Source of the DNA: Tolypocladium sp. Sup5 PDA-1
Lineage: Eukaryota; Ascomycota; Sordariomycetes; Hypocreales; Ophiocordycipitaceae
Assembly: GCA_000750105.3 (NCBI GenBank)
Contig: JPHH03000030.1
Coordinates: 62,001-126,000, forward strand
Length of the DNA stretch: 64,000 nt
Reading direction: 5' to 3'
Shown here piece by piece: positions 23,039-34,800 of the stretch. The number at the start of each line of letters is the position of its first letter. The first letter of the stretch is position 1. The translations under genes and the position numbers were made by a program. Below the pieces are notes generated by a model. That model had not been told where the DNA came from, made no database searches, and saw only the letters and a list, made by a program, of their open reading frames with translations.

Positions 23039-24566
23039 GGTATAGGGTAGGGGAAGCAACGGTTACGCCCATTATTGGCGATGCGACGGCGCGGCAAGGA
23101 TGGGGTATTCATCTTGATAGGGCAAGGAGAAGTGAGTTGTTACGAGAGAGCGTTGCAGCGGCTGTGGGGGACGGCCGGGCGGTTTGCTGATGCCAAGATG
23201 TAGGAGAACAGATACGTTGAAGGCTTGAAGCAGCCAACATTTGACGTGCAATTCGAATGCATGTGATTCGATTCGAGCGCTGGAAGGATCCACGTGGCGG
23301 CGTGGTTTGTTTTTCTCATGGGTCGAGCCAGGGGTGTCTGAATCCGTGCGTCTGGCCATTGCCGCAATAACCGTTGTGAACTGGCAGCCATGTTGTGTCG
23401 TGGAAGTCGTTTTCGGACTCGCCTACGGATTACTCGTAGAGTGTCTTGTGTCTCTTGGACGAATGATGGGGCACCAATGGGTGCTTGCATCAACCGAGGG
23501 GTAGCACCAACCAAGGGGCGGGACGGGCGCCACGCGCGAGCAGAGTATGGCTGATGGTTTGCGGCAGTTGGGACGGTGCCCTGTATCCGTAGATTGCTTG
23601 GACGGTGGTGGATGGCGGGATCTAAACCTGCGTGGATTGACGGGCTCCATCTCGAGATTCTGACCCGTACAAGGGCCAAGAGTCGTGAAGCAGCGGGCAG
23701 ATGCAGAAAGCGCTCAGAAACATCACGATACTGTCGCTGTCACTGCATGAACGCTTCGGTTACGTTCAATCATGAATCACCTGGTACCGTAAAGAAGCAG
23801 CAAAAACGCCGCTGAAGAAACGGCGACATCCGGTGCCAGCGCCACAAGCCACCAGCGGCAGCGTTGCATGCGCTAAGCCTGGCCGTTCAGCGATTGGCCG
23901 CGCTAAAGCGACAAAAATTCTTTCCCATTGACGTTACGTCTGTTGACGTGACCCCCAGCGGGCATATGTATGCATCTCGTGCAGCTGCGTTTGCGCTCGT
24001 GCAGAGCAGCCGATAAAACACGACTTACGATGTTGGCAGGTAGCCCCAAGATCAATGCTGGAAGTCGGCAGCAGGGAAGAACAGTGCTGTGAGGTTGTTG
24101 CTCGAGACCCTGAAGACGTCGCGCGCTTGTATCCGTACCTTAGTCCGTATGTACAGATTACAGCGCCAAGACCCGGCGCTGGGATCGGAGGAACGCCTGG
24201 CCTGGGCAGTGGGCCAACGGTGGACCGGCCCAGCGAATGGCCTCCGCTGAACCTCCCCGGAGCCACCTGCTGAGTTGGAGCAGGCCGCCATCCGATTGGG
24301 GCCTGGACCGCATCCAGCAGATTCCTCGGATCCCTCCATCGTCCATCCGCCATCCATCTCAAGTGGCTCGACTCGTCTTTCCTGCTCGTCGTCGCCAAGG
24401 CAAAGAGGTGTGTCCCTCTCCTCCTCCTCCTGTGCCTCTGCAGCTTCACCCTCTGCCTTGCCGATTCTGTTGCTGGCGGGCGACGGCGCAGACGACGACA
24501 GTGTTGGCCCGCGGACATCGCCAGATCGAAAAACGAGTCACCAGACTGCCACCGCGGCCACCAGCC
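23039..24566. other. Intergenic region upstream of the permease
   Basis: 1.5 kb with no convincing ORF. TGACGT-type sites (CRE-like) occur at about 23930 and 23943. The last 250 bases are CT-rich and probably the 5' leader. The long ORF that runs into the permease frame from 24237 is leader sequence: it lacks conservation and the first well-placed ATG is 24567. Confidence 0.45.
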
Positions 24567-26157
24567 ATGTCCAAGGTCGAGCACCACGCCGCCGCGCCGG
24601 CGGACGAGGTCGTCGCGGACAAGCAGCAGCTGCAGCAGCACAGCAGCGACGACGAGCGCGCGCCCGGCACGCGGCCCTCGTCGTCGTCAACCGCCTCGCG
24701 CTCGTCGATGCTGCACAAGGTGCTGCGCATGGGCCGCGTCGAGGAAAACGGCATCCGCCCGCTGCCCGTCGAGGAGCGCAAGAACACGCGCTTCTTCAAC
24801 ATCTTCACCGTCTGGTTCTCCATCAACTCCAACATCCTGGGCATCACCTTTGGCATGCTGGGCCCCTCGGTCTACGGCCTCGGCCTGCGCGACTCGGCCC
24901 TCGTCATCCTCTTCTTCTCGCTGCTGAGCACGCTCGCGCCGGGCGCCCTCGCCGTCCTGGGGCCCAAGACGGGCATGCGGCAGATGATCCAGGCGCGCTA
25001 CAGCTTCGGCCGCTACCTCGTCTCCATCCCCGTGCTGCTCAACCTCGCCACGCTGACGGGCTTCACCGTCATCATCTGCGTCGTCGGCGGCCAGTGCCTC
25101 TCGGCCGTCTCCGAGGGCGGCCTGACGCCCAACGCCGGCATCATCATCATCGCGCTGCTGTCGCTGCTGGTGTCGTTTGCCGGCTTCAAGGTCCTGCACG
25201 TCTTCGAGACGTACGCCTTCGTCGCGGCCCTCATCAGCATCACCATCACCGCGGGCGTCGGCGGCTCCGGCCTCGCCAAGCAGACGGAGCCCGAGGCGGC
25301 GCCCACGGCCAGCCAGGTGCTCAACTTTGGCATGATTGTGGCCAGCTACCAGATCCCCTGGGCGGCCATAGCCAGCGACCTGACGACCTACTTTGATCCC
25401 AAGGTGCCATCGTGAGTACCGCTGTCCCTCTCGAGATGGATGGAGCACTGACCTGACCACCAGGTGGCGCGTCTTCAACTACACGTACTGGGGCCTCCTC
25501 ATCCCCACCGTCCTCCTCATGACGCTCGGGGCCGCCGTCGCCGGCGCCATCCCCAACAACCCCGACTGGGCGGCCCGGTACGAGACCAACCTCGTCGGCG
25601 GCGCGCTGGCCGGCATGCTGGCCCCCGCCGGCGGCTTCGGCAAGTTCATCGTCGTGGTGCTGACGCTGACGCTGCTCGGCAACACGTGCGGCACCTTTTA
25701 CGCCATCACGCTCAACTTCCAGACGCTGCTGCCGTGGCTCGTCAAGGTGCCGCGCTACGTCTTCTCCATCGTCATCACCGCCATCGTCATCCCCGTCGCC
25801 ATCTGCGCCGTCGACGACTTCTTCGTCGACCTCGAGAACTTTGTCGCCCTCATCGGCTACTGGTCCGCGGCCTTTGTCGGCATCGTCGGCACCGAGCACC
25901 TCGTCTTCCGCCGCGGGCGCTACGACTCGTACGACCACGCCATCTGGAGCAGCGGGAGCAAGCTGCCGCTGGGCGTCGCGGCCGTTGGCGCGGGCGTCGT
26001 CTCCTTCGGGCTGGTGGTGCCGTGCATGGGCCAGGTGTGGTACACGGGGCCGATTGCCGCGACGACGGGCGACATTGGCTTCGAGGTGGCGTTTGTGCTG
26101 GCGTCGCTGGCGTACGTGCCGCTGCGGTATCTGGAGAAGCGGCTGACGGGGCGGTGA
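24567..26157 (+). CDS. NCS1-family purine-cytosine permease-like transporter
   Basis: A proton-coupled plasma-membrane importer of the nucleobase-cation-symport-1 family, of the Fcy2/FcyB purine-cytosine branch. Exons are 24567-25411 and 25464-26157 (512 aa). The cytosolic N-terminus (about 75 residues, Ser/Ala-rich) contains EENGIRPLPVEERKNTRFFN. About 12 hydrophobic helices follow. The first carries FTVWFSINSNILGITFGMLG, and GPKTGMRQMIQARYSFGRY follows helix 2, typical of NCS1. Splicing at a phase-2 junction gives YFDPKVPSWRVFNYTYWG. Substrate (cytosine, adenine, guanine, hypoxanthine) cannot be fixed from sequence alone, and a vitamin B6 or thiamine-type NCS1 role is less likely. The gene looks intact. 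Confidence 0.9.
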
Positions 26158-27759
26158 TTCCTTTGGGGATATCGCGATGTGTCTAGGATGCAGTGTGTAA
26201 GAGCGACGTGTAAGTGAGGTTGGTGTATATGAGAGACAGCAGCCAACGAGGGAAAAGGGTTGGAAAGCGTGATTTACATGAACAGACCAAGTATATATGT
26301 CGTTGGAATTTGGGGGCGACCATATACTGCATATATAAGGCCCGAAAACATCGCTTCCACGGATCCTGCATCCACCCATGCCCCCTGCCGCGCGCACAGA
26401 TCATACGCCCTCGACGATTGGACACGTCGCGGCATCGCTTCTGCAGTCATCTCGTCGCATCCACGCTCTGCCCTCGGAACCTGTCGTTTTGGGAACGCCT
26501 TTCGCGGCTCGACCACGATGCTGGGTCCGCGATCGGGGGGGTGCTGCGATCTGACTGGCTCGTGGGCTTTTGGCATGGGTTTTGCCTGCCGGGAGGGAAG
26601 GGGGGGGGGGGAAACGCGGCACGGCACGGGGGCCTCAGCTCGGAATGTTGTTGGGTCTTGATGGGGTATTTTGTGCGAACCCTTTCGTACTCGTAGATTG
26701 TGGTGGTGGTGTTTGGTGGTTCGGCGGAGAGGCATCGTGGGTTGCTCTGTTGGTGCTTCGCGATGCGAGGCAGGCCAGTCTCAGCATCTGAACCATATCA
26801 ACCAACTGCCGTGCAAAGCGGCCCTACGCCCTACGGACCGACCTGGCTCTCGAGGTCGGCTGCAGGCTCGAGGTCGGCTGCAGGCTATCCGAGTAGAGAG
26901 GTAAGCTTATTTCAAGCTACCGCCCAGCTGAGACCGAGTCTTGATGCCTCCACGAAGGCTGCCCGTGCATCCCGGCGAATGAGACGCCACGCGAAAGAGA
27001 GGGCGCCGAGCTTATAAGCTACGAGTACGAATACGTAAAGACAGTAATTAACCTCAGCCCCGGTCCGCCGCCCGCCTCGGCTCCCTCAGCCGGATCCGCC
27101 GCTTCGGACCTGCCAGCCGGTCGATCGGTCGTTCCGGAATGCATCGCCGCGGGTCTGTACTACCTTCCATTGGGACTGCCGAGGACGTGCCGCGTGCTGG
27201 CCGACCGTTTGGCGCAGGCCTGGGGATCCGGCCAGCCTCGAAGCTTTGGACTACTCTGTACGAGTACTTCGTACACGATTGTACGAGGGCGTTGCATCGC
27301 GGGACGCCCTCTCGTGCGGCGGGGAGGCTGGGACCGACGGGGGCAAGGCGCCGTTACACCAGATGCCCCCCCAGAGGCCAATTGGCCCGAAGGAGAAACA
27401 AAATTCATGTCCCCGATTGCAACGCGGTGACTCACACGGGGGCTGAGGTTTGCTGCCGAGTTTCGTGAGCCGGAGTCGCGGCTTCGAGGAGACAAGTCCA
27501 GGACACAGTGCGGTCATCTGCAGAGGGGACGCGCTGAGCTAAGCAGCCCTCCCGTAAATAACCAACTCCAAGCTTAAAAGCGCCTCGTTTCTCCTCTCCC
27601 TAACCTCGTCTCATCCAGAGCCATCTCCCAACCCCCCCTTGTACTTCATCCACAGAGCGGGCCGCATCTCGGGCTCCGTCTCTCCTCGTCACCCTCTCCG
27701 GAAAGGAAGAGCGACGCCCGCCTCTCCAGCAGCGAGGAGAGGCTCCGTACCCTGTGCTC
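26158..27759. other. Intergenic region permease / bZIP
   Basis: 1.6 kb with no gene. It contains a G-rich run at 26591-26611 (possible G-quadruplex) and a perfect 18-bp tandem duplication at 26849-26884. The last 200 bases before 27760 form a CT-rich leader. ORFs here are unsupported. Confidence 0.45.
26849..26884. repeat. Two perfect tandem copies of an 18-bp unit
   Basis: CTCGAGGTCGGCTGCAGG occurs twice head to tail (26849-26866 and 26867-26884). Probably slippage, with no function evident. Confidence 0.9.
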
Positions 27760-28385
27760 ATGGACACCCCACAGGCATCAACCGTCACGGCCGCTGTGCA
27801 GTACGTCGTGGGCTTCTTCCGGCCGCAGCAGCGGAAGATCCCGGTCCCTCCTTGGTGACCCGCCGTGGTGGTCGGAGGACGAGCTCCTCTGCTGGCCGCT
27901 GGGCGAGGGTGGTGAATCTGGTGATGTCGCGTCCGCTGCTGGGCTCGACTGCTTTGAGTTTCTTGAGCAGCCTAGTCCTCAAGACAACAACAACAACAAC
28001 AACTCTGCCGACTCTTCCCCTGAACAGCAGCTCCTGCAGCAGCCCCTCGCCCTGGACCCGGCCGAGGTACCGCTCGCGCTGGACGACGCGGACATGGCGC
28101 TGCTGGGGCTGTTTGGGACGGTGCCGTCCGGCAATGGCATGGAGCCGAGTGGTGAGACACACGGACGTTGTCTTATGTGTCAGTCTTGTCTTACTAAAAC
28201 ATCCTATAGATGACCGTCGACACAACCACCGGCATCATCATGACATGTTCCCCCAAGACCACCACGCCTTCTTGGGCTCCAACCTCCACGGCATCTCGCA
28301 CCACAACCACCACCACCACCACCAGCAGGACCACATTGCCCTCCAGAACGCCCTCAACGCTACTCAAGAAAGGACCACCACCCTC

Positions 28386-28455
<70 letters not shown>

Positions 28456-28850
28456 CCAACCACCACCACCACCACTCCTACTTCCCAACCACGGCAGAAT
28501 CATCATCGACATCAACCGCCACGCCCGCATCCTCCACCATCCTCAACCTCCCTCAGCCGCCCCACAAACCCCACGGCTCCCTCTCCCCCTCCAGCGCCGG
28601 CTCCAAGCGCAAGCAGCCCGCCGCCTCGCCCGACCCGGACCCGGACCCCGACGGCCACGACGAGGTCGCCATCAAGCGCCAGCGCAACACCATGGCCGCC
28701 CGCAAGTACCGCCAGAAGCGCCTCGACCGCATCGCCGACCTCGAGCGCGCTCTCGGCGACATGACGGGCGAGCGCGACGAGCTACGCCTGCAGTTGGCTC
28801 GTCGTGAGGCCGAGGTCGAGGCCCTGAGGGAGATGCTGGCGCGCAAGTAG
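27760..28850 (+). CDS. bZIP transcription factor (GCN4/JlbA/IDI-4-like); 5' end unresolved
   Basis: A DNA-binding regulator with a C-terminal bZIP. The basic region KRQRNTMAARKYRQKRLDRI is followed by a leucine-zipper helix that ends at the stop. The exon 28210-28850 is certain. It starts with His-rich sequence, carries an Asn homopolymer of about 25 residues (28387-28453), and has a Pro/Ser/Lys linker. It joins, through a 58-base phase-1 intron (28152-28209, GTGAGA...TATAG), an upstream exon reading PPWWSEDELLCWPLGEGG and DDADMALLGLFGTVPSG, an acidic activation-type region. That frame is open from 27578 but has no ATG before 28094. The ATG at 27760 is in another frame and reaches a stop at 27858. 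Either a first intron joins them (donor GTACGT at 27801) or 27760 is an upstream ORF. The basic region resembles the JlbA/IDI-4 branch induced by amino-acid starvation; that is family knowledge. Confidence 0.78.
28387..28453 (+). repeat. AAC trinucleotide microsatellite encoding poly-Asn
   Basis: About 22 nearly uninterrupted AAC triplets inside the bZIP coding exon. Flanking His codon runs (CAC) occur at about 28306-28324 and 28459-28475. The array is likely to be length-polymorphic. Confidence 0.95.
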
Positions 28851-31800
28851 CTGCTGATGATGGCCGCACGTATCTGTGGACGGGAGGGAGTACCATCATC
28901 TTGTCTCTGGAAAATTTAGCGTGTTATTCATGTTCTGTCATCTGCTCTCTGCTGCTATTTGCAATATATCGTCATATCTGTTTGACCGTCAGCTCGACCC
29001 ACCCAGAATAGTGCCAAGTACTTGATCGATCAAGACAGGTGAATGGACCACCGCGCCGCTCAGACGATGTCGTGTTCTCTTCCTTTGATTCGTTGAGATA
29101 ATTCATTCTTGGAAATCATCAAATTCTGTTTCGTTCATCACCGCAGCGTGGGTGCTTGGCCGCCGTATACATGGACTCGGGAGGAGGTGTATGGGGGTGG
29201 AAAGGGATGGCAGGAGGAGATGCTTGGCTTACACGGACATGCTGCACCACCAACGGAACCACGATGCAAGAAAGAGCCCATCGTCAAACATCGGCTCAAC
29301 GGCCACCGCCATTGTTCGTCTACAACCCCAACTCTACAGGTCTAAGCTCGGTTATATACGCCCATCTACACACAACACCGCTTCACCACGCTGACCTCGC
29401 GATACCGCACGCCGGCCATCCCCATCATCGCAAATGCATCACCGTCCCGTGCCTCACCCGCAACCGACAGCCCCCATCACGCGACGCAGCGCTGAGCGAG
29501 AATGAATCATCCTGACGCCCGGCGCGTTCTAACCTGTGCCTCGCATCAAAGGAGATGGGCCGAACTGGCCCGCGGGGCAGGGCGGGTTGAGCCTCAACCG
29601 GTCAGTTGGGCGTCCATCCAGGGCCGTCGACATCAAGCGTGCGCCGCAGCGCCGGTCAGCAGCCAGCCCTCCCAAGTCCCGCAACGGGAGCCGTGCGCGT
29701 CGCGTCATGCACTGTCAGAATGACTTCGCAAGCCCCCCTGTCATCCTGTCCCCGCGCAAAGGCTCGCTCACAATGAGCCAGAATGAGTCATTCTGGGTCA
29801 CCGCGGATTCTCGGGCCCGGGTGGCCCGTGCGTGAGACGGAGCGGGAGACGGAGCGGGGCGAGTGGGGCTTCGGGGGATTTGCGATTGGGTGGGGCGTGG
29901 ATGGACGATGGGGATCAGGTCGTGAAGCAATGGATAAAAAGGCAGCAAGCCTGCCAGACCTGGAAAAGGGAGAAAAAGTATGAGAAACGGGGAAGAAGCG
30001 TTTGTTCTGGCACGAAACACAACATGCTTGCCTCCGCCACGAGCCGTGCCAGCCATGTGCGCTCACAACCTCGGCAAGGGAGGTACACGTGAGCATCCTC
30101 CTCCACCAACTCGGCTCAACAACTTGTTGCAATCTTTACATCAAACAAGCACTTCCTGCGGCCTGAAATACTTGGCTCGAGCGACTGTGGCGCCTGAATC
30201 AATGCAAACGCAGATAACTCGCACGGTCGCCATTTCCGAGCCCTCTGCCCTTCCCCCCCGACCGACGTGCCCCTCGGCCATCTTCTTACATGCCTTGGCA
30301 GTCGACCTGCATACGCCTGTGAATAGATCCGAGAATGTTGGTCGTCTTCTCCGCCGAGAGGCGTCGCCTCCAAAGACACATCGCTGCCAAGTTCAAGTCT
30401 GATTCTAGACCCCGAGAACTGGCCCGTACCATGATGCGCCGTGCCCGAGAACCTTGACCACCATCACCGTCCACTTGTGAACGATACCAACGTCTCGGAT
30501 AGACCGACGCAGCGACGTTGTCAATCGACTATGACAAAATTCGCCACCTACATGGGGCGCGTCTCATGCAGACACGCGACCATGACAAGTGCTGCTTCAG
30601 CCTCCATCAAGAAGTCAGCGTCCAAACACGAGCACCCAAAACGACACATCACAGTCTATGTGATGGTCGCTTGGAATCAAGAGCCCCATACGCGACAGCT
30701 TCGCCACCAAAGCAACGCGTGCTGCATACGCGTTGCCACCCCTCGCGTTCACGTACCCCGTGTTCTGCTACCCCAGGCCGTCGTGGACATGCCAAGCCTT
30801 CCATCGGCCGTCATCGAACTGGCGGACTGCTGAATATGAGCCAATCCCTGTGGTATAGTTGCGGCTGTCGCGATTGTCGTGGCGCATCAACGAAGACGGC
30901 GTCGAATACATGGCGCAGCAGGGCGTCCATCTCCTGACCGTCTAGAACGAGAGTCCACCGACTGTCCTGACCGAGAGGAGCACTAAAATCGATCCGACCA
31001 CTCATGAAACCCGTCGACAGACCAAACCAGCAAACCATGAGGCTGCTCAACCCGGAGTGCTGGTTATTGGACGCCACGCAGCTGGTTGCCTCCTGTCGTG
31101 CCTCCCTTGGCGGCGCCGCCATGAAGGAACTCCGGGGTGCGGCTGGTGACTGGGATGCAGCCGTGGCTCCGGGCTTAAGCGACAAGGCCGTAAAGGATGA
31201 CCCCGTGAGCCACACCAAAGTGAGGGTGGGCGGACACCGGTAATGGGTCGTCCCGAGTATTGCTTGTCTGTCAGCCACTTGCAGGCAATGTGGAGTACCA
31301 GCCAGATGCCCCTAGGGAACCAAGAGTGAGAACCAAGAGTAAGGTATTCGTATGTACCTCTGCATCCATCGCCCCACCAGTGGGATCACGGTGGTTTGAG
31401 GATGGGATCAAGGTAGGGTCTCGGCATGTTCGGGAGGCAGGGGGAAGTAGCCTCGAGACTGTAGTTGGGCGGGAGCACAGCGCTGGGAATAACGTCGTCT
31501 TTGACGGAAGCGAGACCGTGAACGCTTCGGATCTTGTGCTCGGAGCCATCAGTGACAGGGTACCCAGAGTGAGCAGTAGGCTGGTGAGTCAATGACACCA
31601 CTTGAGAGGGCCTGAAGACATCACTGCCTGGTAGAGTGATGCCGGCAGTTATGGCTCAGTGGTGGATGACCATGGCTGGGGCACGATCAGGGCTGCCATG
31701 CCCCGTCGATATGCGTTGATAAGGCGTCGAGCACGGCGCGAGCGATGTCAAGTGGACGGGTGGGTGTGAAGCCGATTATCAGGTGTGGTGACATGGGCCA

Positions 31801-34800
31801 GTGGGGTGTCCACGCCCTCAGAAGCCATGGCGTCGCAGCCTCGCAGGGTCCTGTACATACGCAATTCGTCAGTTGCTCAAACCGGCAGAGTCTAAGCGAG
31901 GGCCATCTTGTAAGCCACCTTGGCCACTACTTCGTACTGGCGCTCGACTGCAAAACAGCTGACAGCCACATGGACCCGGCCTTGCCGACTGGTAGCCAGG
32001 ACCAGGGCCCGAAGCTGTGCCACAACTGATCTGACAAGACGAGCAGATCATCCAAGGTGCGTCATCTGGGTCTGGTATCAAACCCGAAGAGCGTACGGCA
32101 ACATGAATAGCCACTTCCGCCCGATCCGAGACCGGCTCCTGTGGTTGGCTGGTTTGTTGACTGCAGTGTGTATTGCACTCCGTAGTCGTACCAAAAGCAG
32201 GGTATCCAGCGGCACGCACCTCGTCATCAACAGTCCAGACACGGGTTCGGTTCTCCCATGGCGGGTTAATAATAGGGTTTGTCTGCCGCACAAGCTGGGG
32301 TAACGGGCTGCGGACTAGCCCGCCTGGGTCGGCACCATCCTAGCCCGCAATGCAACCGCCACCTGGTTTTCAGCTGCCATGGCCCTTCGCATCGGAGACA
32401 TTCTGGCCGCCGTAAAAGGCCAAAGAGGACCAAAAGATAAGCACACAACACTCATGAAGTAAGGCGCCCGTAGGACAGAGAGACAAATGCGGAGTTGGAG
32501 GCGCGCCGACTTTGAAGCCAGCCAAACATGTGGCAAGGCTGAGACTCTGGGGAAGTCGAGCAAGCCACCTGACGTTGGACCGCTCAGGTCAAGCCACTGA
32601 CTCCGCAGCAAATACGTCTGGCCAAGGGGTCTTTGCGGAACGGATACATGCAGATACTGCGGCGGCATGCAGAGAATGTTCGCCGTCGTAGTACGTACGT
32701 CCGTCCAGAGGCACGTGGGGTGCATAGGTGCATGTAGGGCAGAGCAGGGAACAGGCGGACGCTGCTGCTAGATCTGCATGAGGCACTGTCTCGAGTCCGT
32801 GATTGGCCATGGCGACTCAAATCCGAGAGATGTGCGCATCGTGCTGTAGAAATTGGACGACAATACGAAAGACCCGCGTTGGGGACCAAGAAGTTAGAAC
32901 GGCTGCTGTGAGTCTGCCGACTCCGTGGAGCAGGGTGGTGTAATGTGTAATGGTGTCGACAGCGGCAGTACAATGTAGCATGGAAACTGGGGGTAGCCCA
33001 CGCTCGCGGTGGCTGACGACGGGCGAATACGCAGCGGGATCCGTGGTCATCCGCCCGAGACAAGCAAGGCATGGTCTCGAGACCGGCCACATGGGATGTG
33101 GGATGTGGGATGGGTGCAAGGCGACCGGATCGTGTGGCGTCGACAGCGCCGACGAGCGCACCCATCCGGGGCCACCCGTGTGCCGAACCGGGCCATGTCG
33201 ACGGATGCTTTGCTCCTTTTGACGGTAGTGCGCACTTCAGGTTGGCGGCGTTGCAACTTGCAAAGCAAATACATACATGAAGACGCTGCCAGGCGACATC
33301 CATCAGCTTGGGTTGTTGAGATGAATCGCGCCACTGCGGTCCGTATCTCCATCTGCGAACTCCTGCGGGGCGGGTTGTGACATCGGGATGCTGGGATATG
33401 GACTGGAGAGCGACGAATCGCTGAACGATACGGCCGCACGATCGTCCACCGGGAGGGTAAAAAGAATAAAAGAGTGTGTGGGCAGCCACGAATGGTTCCA
33501 GCGCTGAAGGGGGGTGCGCGAGACATGAAGATGCATGGTGGAGGGCTGGCAGGGAGTCTTGCGCGGCTGGGAACGGCGGCGATCGTTGGGACCAACGATA
33601 ACGAGGCGAGTGAGAGAGCGGCTCCCAGAGTCCCGAGTGGCTTGTCCAAGCGTCTGTTGCGAATCTGATGAGTCGTTCTGAGCTGAAGCGAACCGGAGTA
33701 AATCATCGTCATGCGGCCAGGGAAGCAAGCTCGGGGAGAAAACCACAGCCAATCTCTCACCTGATGACTTGCGGAGTCCGTCTGTTGGCCAGAACGGGAG
33801 CTTGCGAAGCTCAAGTAGTGTAGCGCTATGGACAAGGAATGCCCAGCGCCCAGCGACGACAGAAAAGCTCCTGCAACCGCGATATGCAGCATGGCGTACT
33901 GGGTGACACCCTGCATGCAGGTCTCACTGTGCCACAGCTGGTGGGTGGTGCAGTTGCGCGCGACAGGCGTGAGCGATAGGCAACGCGCCAGAGAGGTGGG
34001 AGAACAGGTTCGTGTCCGGTGAACCCGCTGCATTCGCCCCCGAGGTTCGTTCTGGGCAGCCGAGACTTAAGAGGTCGCGGGATGTTGGTGGCATCTGGAT
34101 GATGTTGGCAGGAGTAGCGGGGCGGGGCGTAGCGTTGAGGGACTCGGCCGGTGAACTGCTTCTTGGTGAGAACTTGGAAGGGTGAATCGACAACCTCCAA
34201 GCATGGAGGCCGTCTCAGCCTCCCAGGGTATCATGGCCCATGGGCTCGGTGGTATTGGCCTGTGCGGGCTCGGCCGAGTGAGATTCCTGGCAGTCGTGCA
34301 GCCGAGGGCTTGCGTGTTGATATTAACGTAACCCGCGACGGGCGGGTGAGGTGTGCCGGCGCTTTCTGTCTCGTGGAGCACGAGATGGTGCAGCGACTCG
34401 TTTGTCGGGCCATGGGCGATGCGATGCGATGCGATGCAAGTTGCCAAAGTGAATTCGTACTTTGGAGCCCGTGCGTGTTTCGTCCGGCCGTTGACGAGGA
34501 TGAGCTGGATGCAGCATCTCGGTCCCTTGTCGCGGTGGCAAAGCAAGACAAGGAGGATGGGGGTTGTTTGAAATTGATGGCGATGCGGAATTCCATGCTA
34601 CCTTGCAGTGGTAGAGGGGGACGATCACCAGCAGAGCAGGAGCAGGAGATGTCGTGCTTGGGAAAGTACCATCGCCTTGACCTCCGCAAATGAATGCCGT
34701 GCGGCAGGGACGATCTGCGGCCAGGATGGGCAAGTGCTAGTTAACGTAATAGGACGCTGTTTCAGGCCACTGCCTCTGCACCGCATGCCAGATATCAAAC

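Noticed and set aside
21980..23059. 359-codon minus-strand ORF opposite CHL1
   Set aside because: Antisense shadow with Arg/Pro/His-rich sequence and no domain, while the plus strand carries helicase motifs throughout.
24237..24566. Extended N-terminus of the permease from an upstream in-frame start
   Set aside because: The added 110 residues are Pro/Ser/Arg-rich leader translation, while the ATG at 24567 gives the usual NCS1 N-terminal length.
28387..28453. AAC array as a telomere-like or satellite repeat
   Set aside because: It is in frame within the bZIP coding exon and encodes a poly-Asn linker.
32584..34033. Two long overlapping minus-strand ORFs (301 and 328 codons) in the gene-poor stretch
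   Set aside because: They overlap in different frames, are Arg/Ser/His/Cys-rich, and have no domain, hydrophobic pattern or intron logic. Such ORFs are expected by chance in GC-rich DNA.
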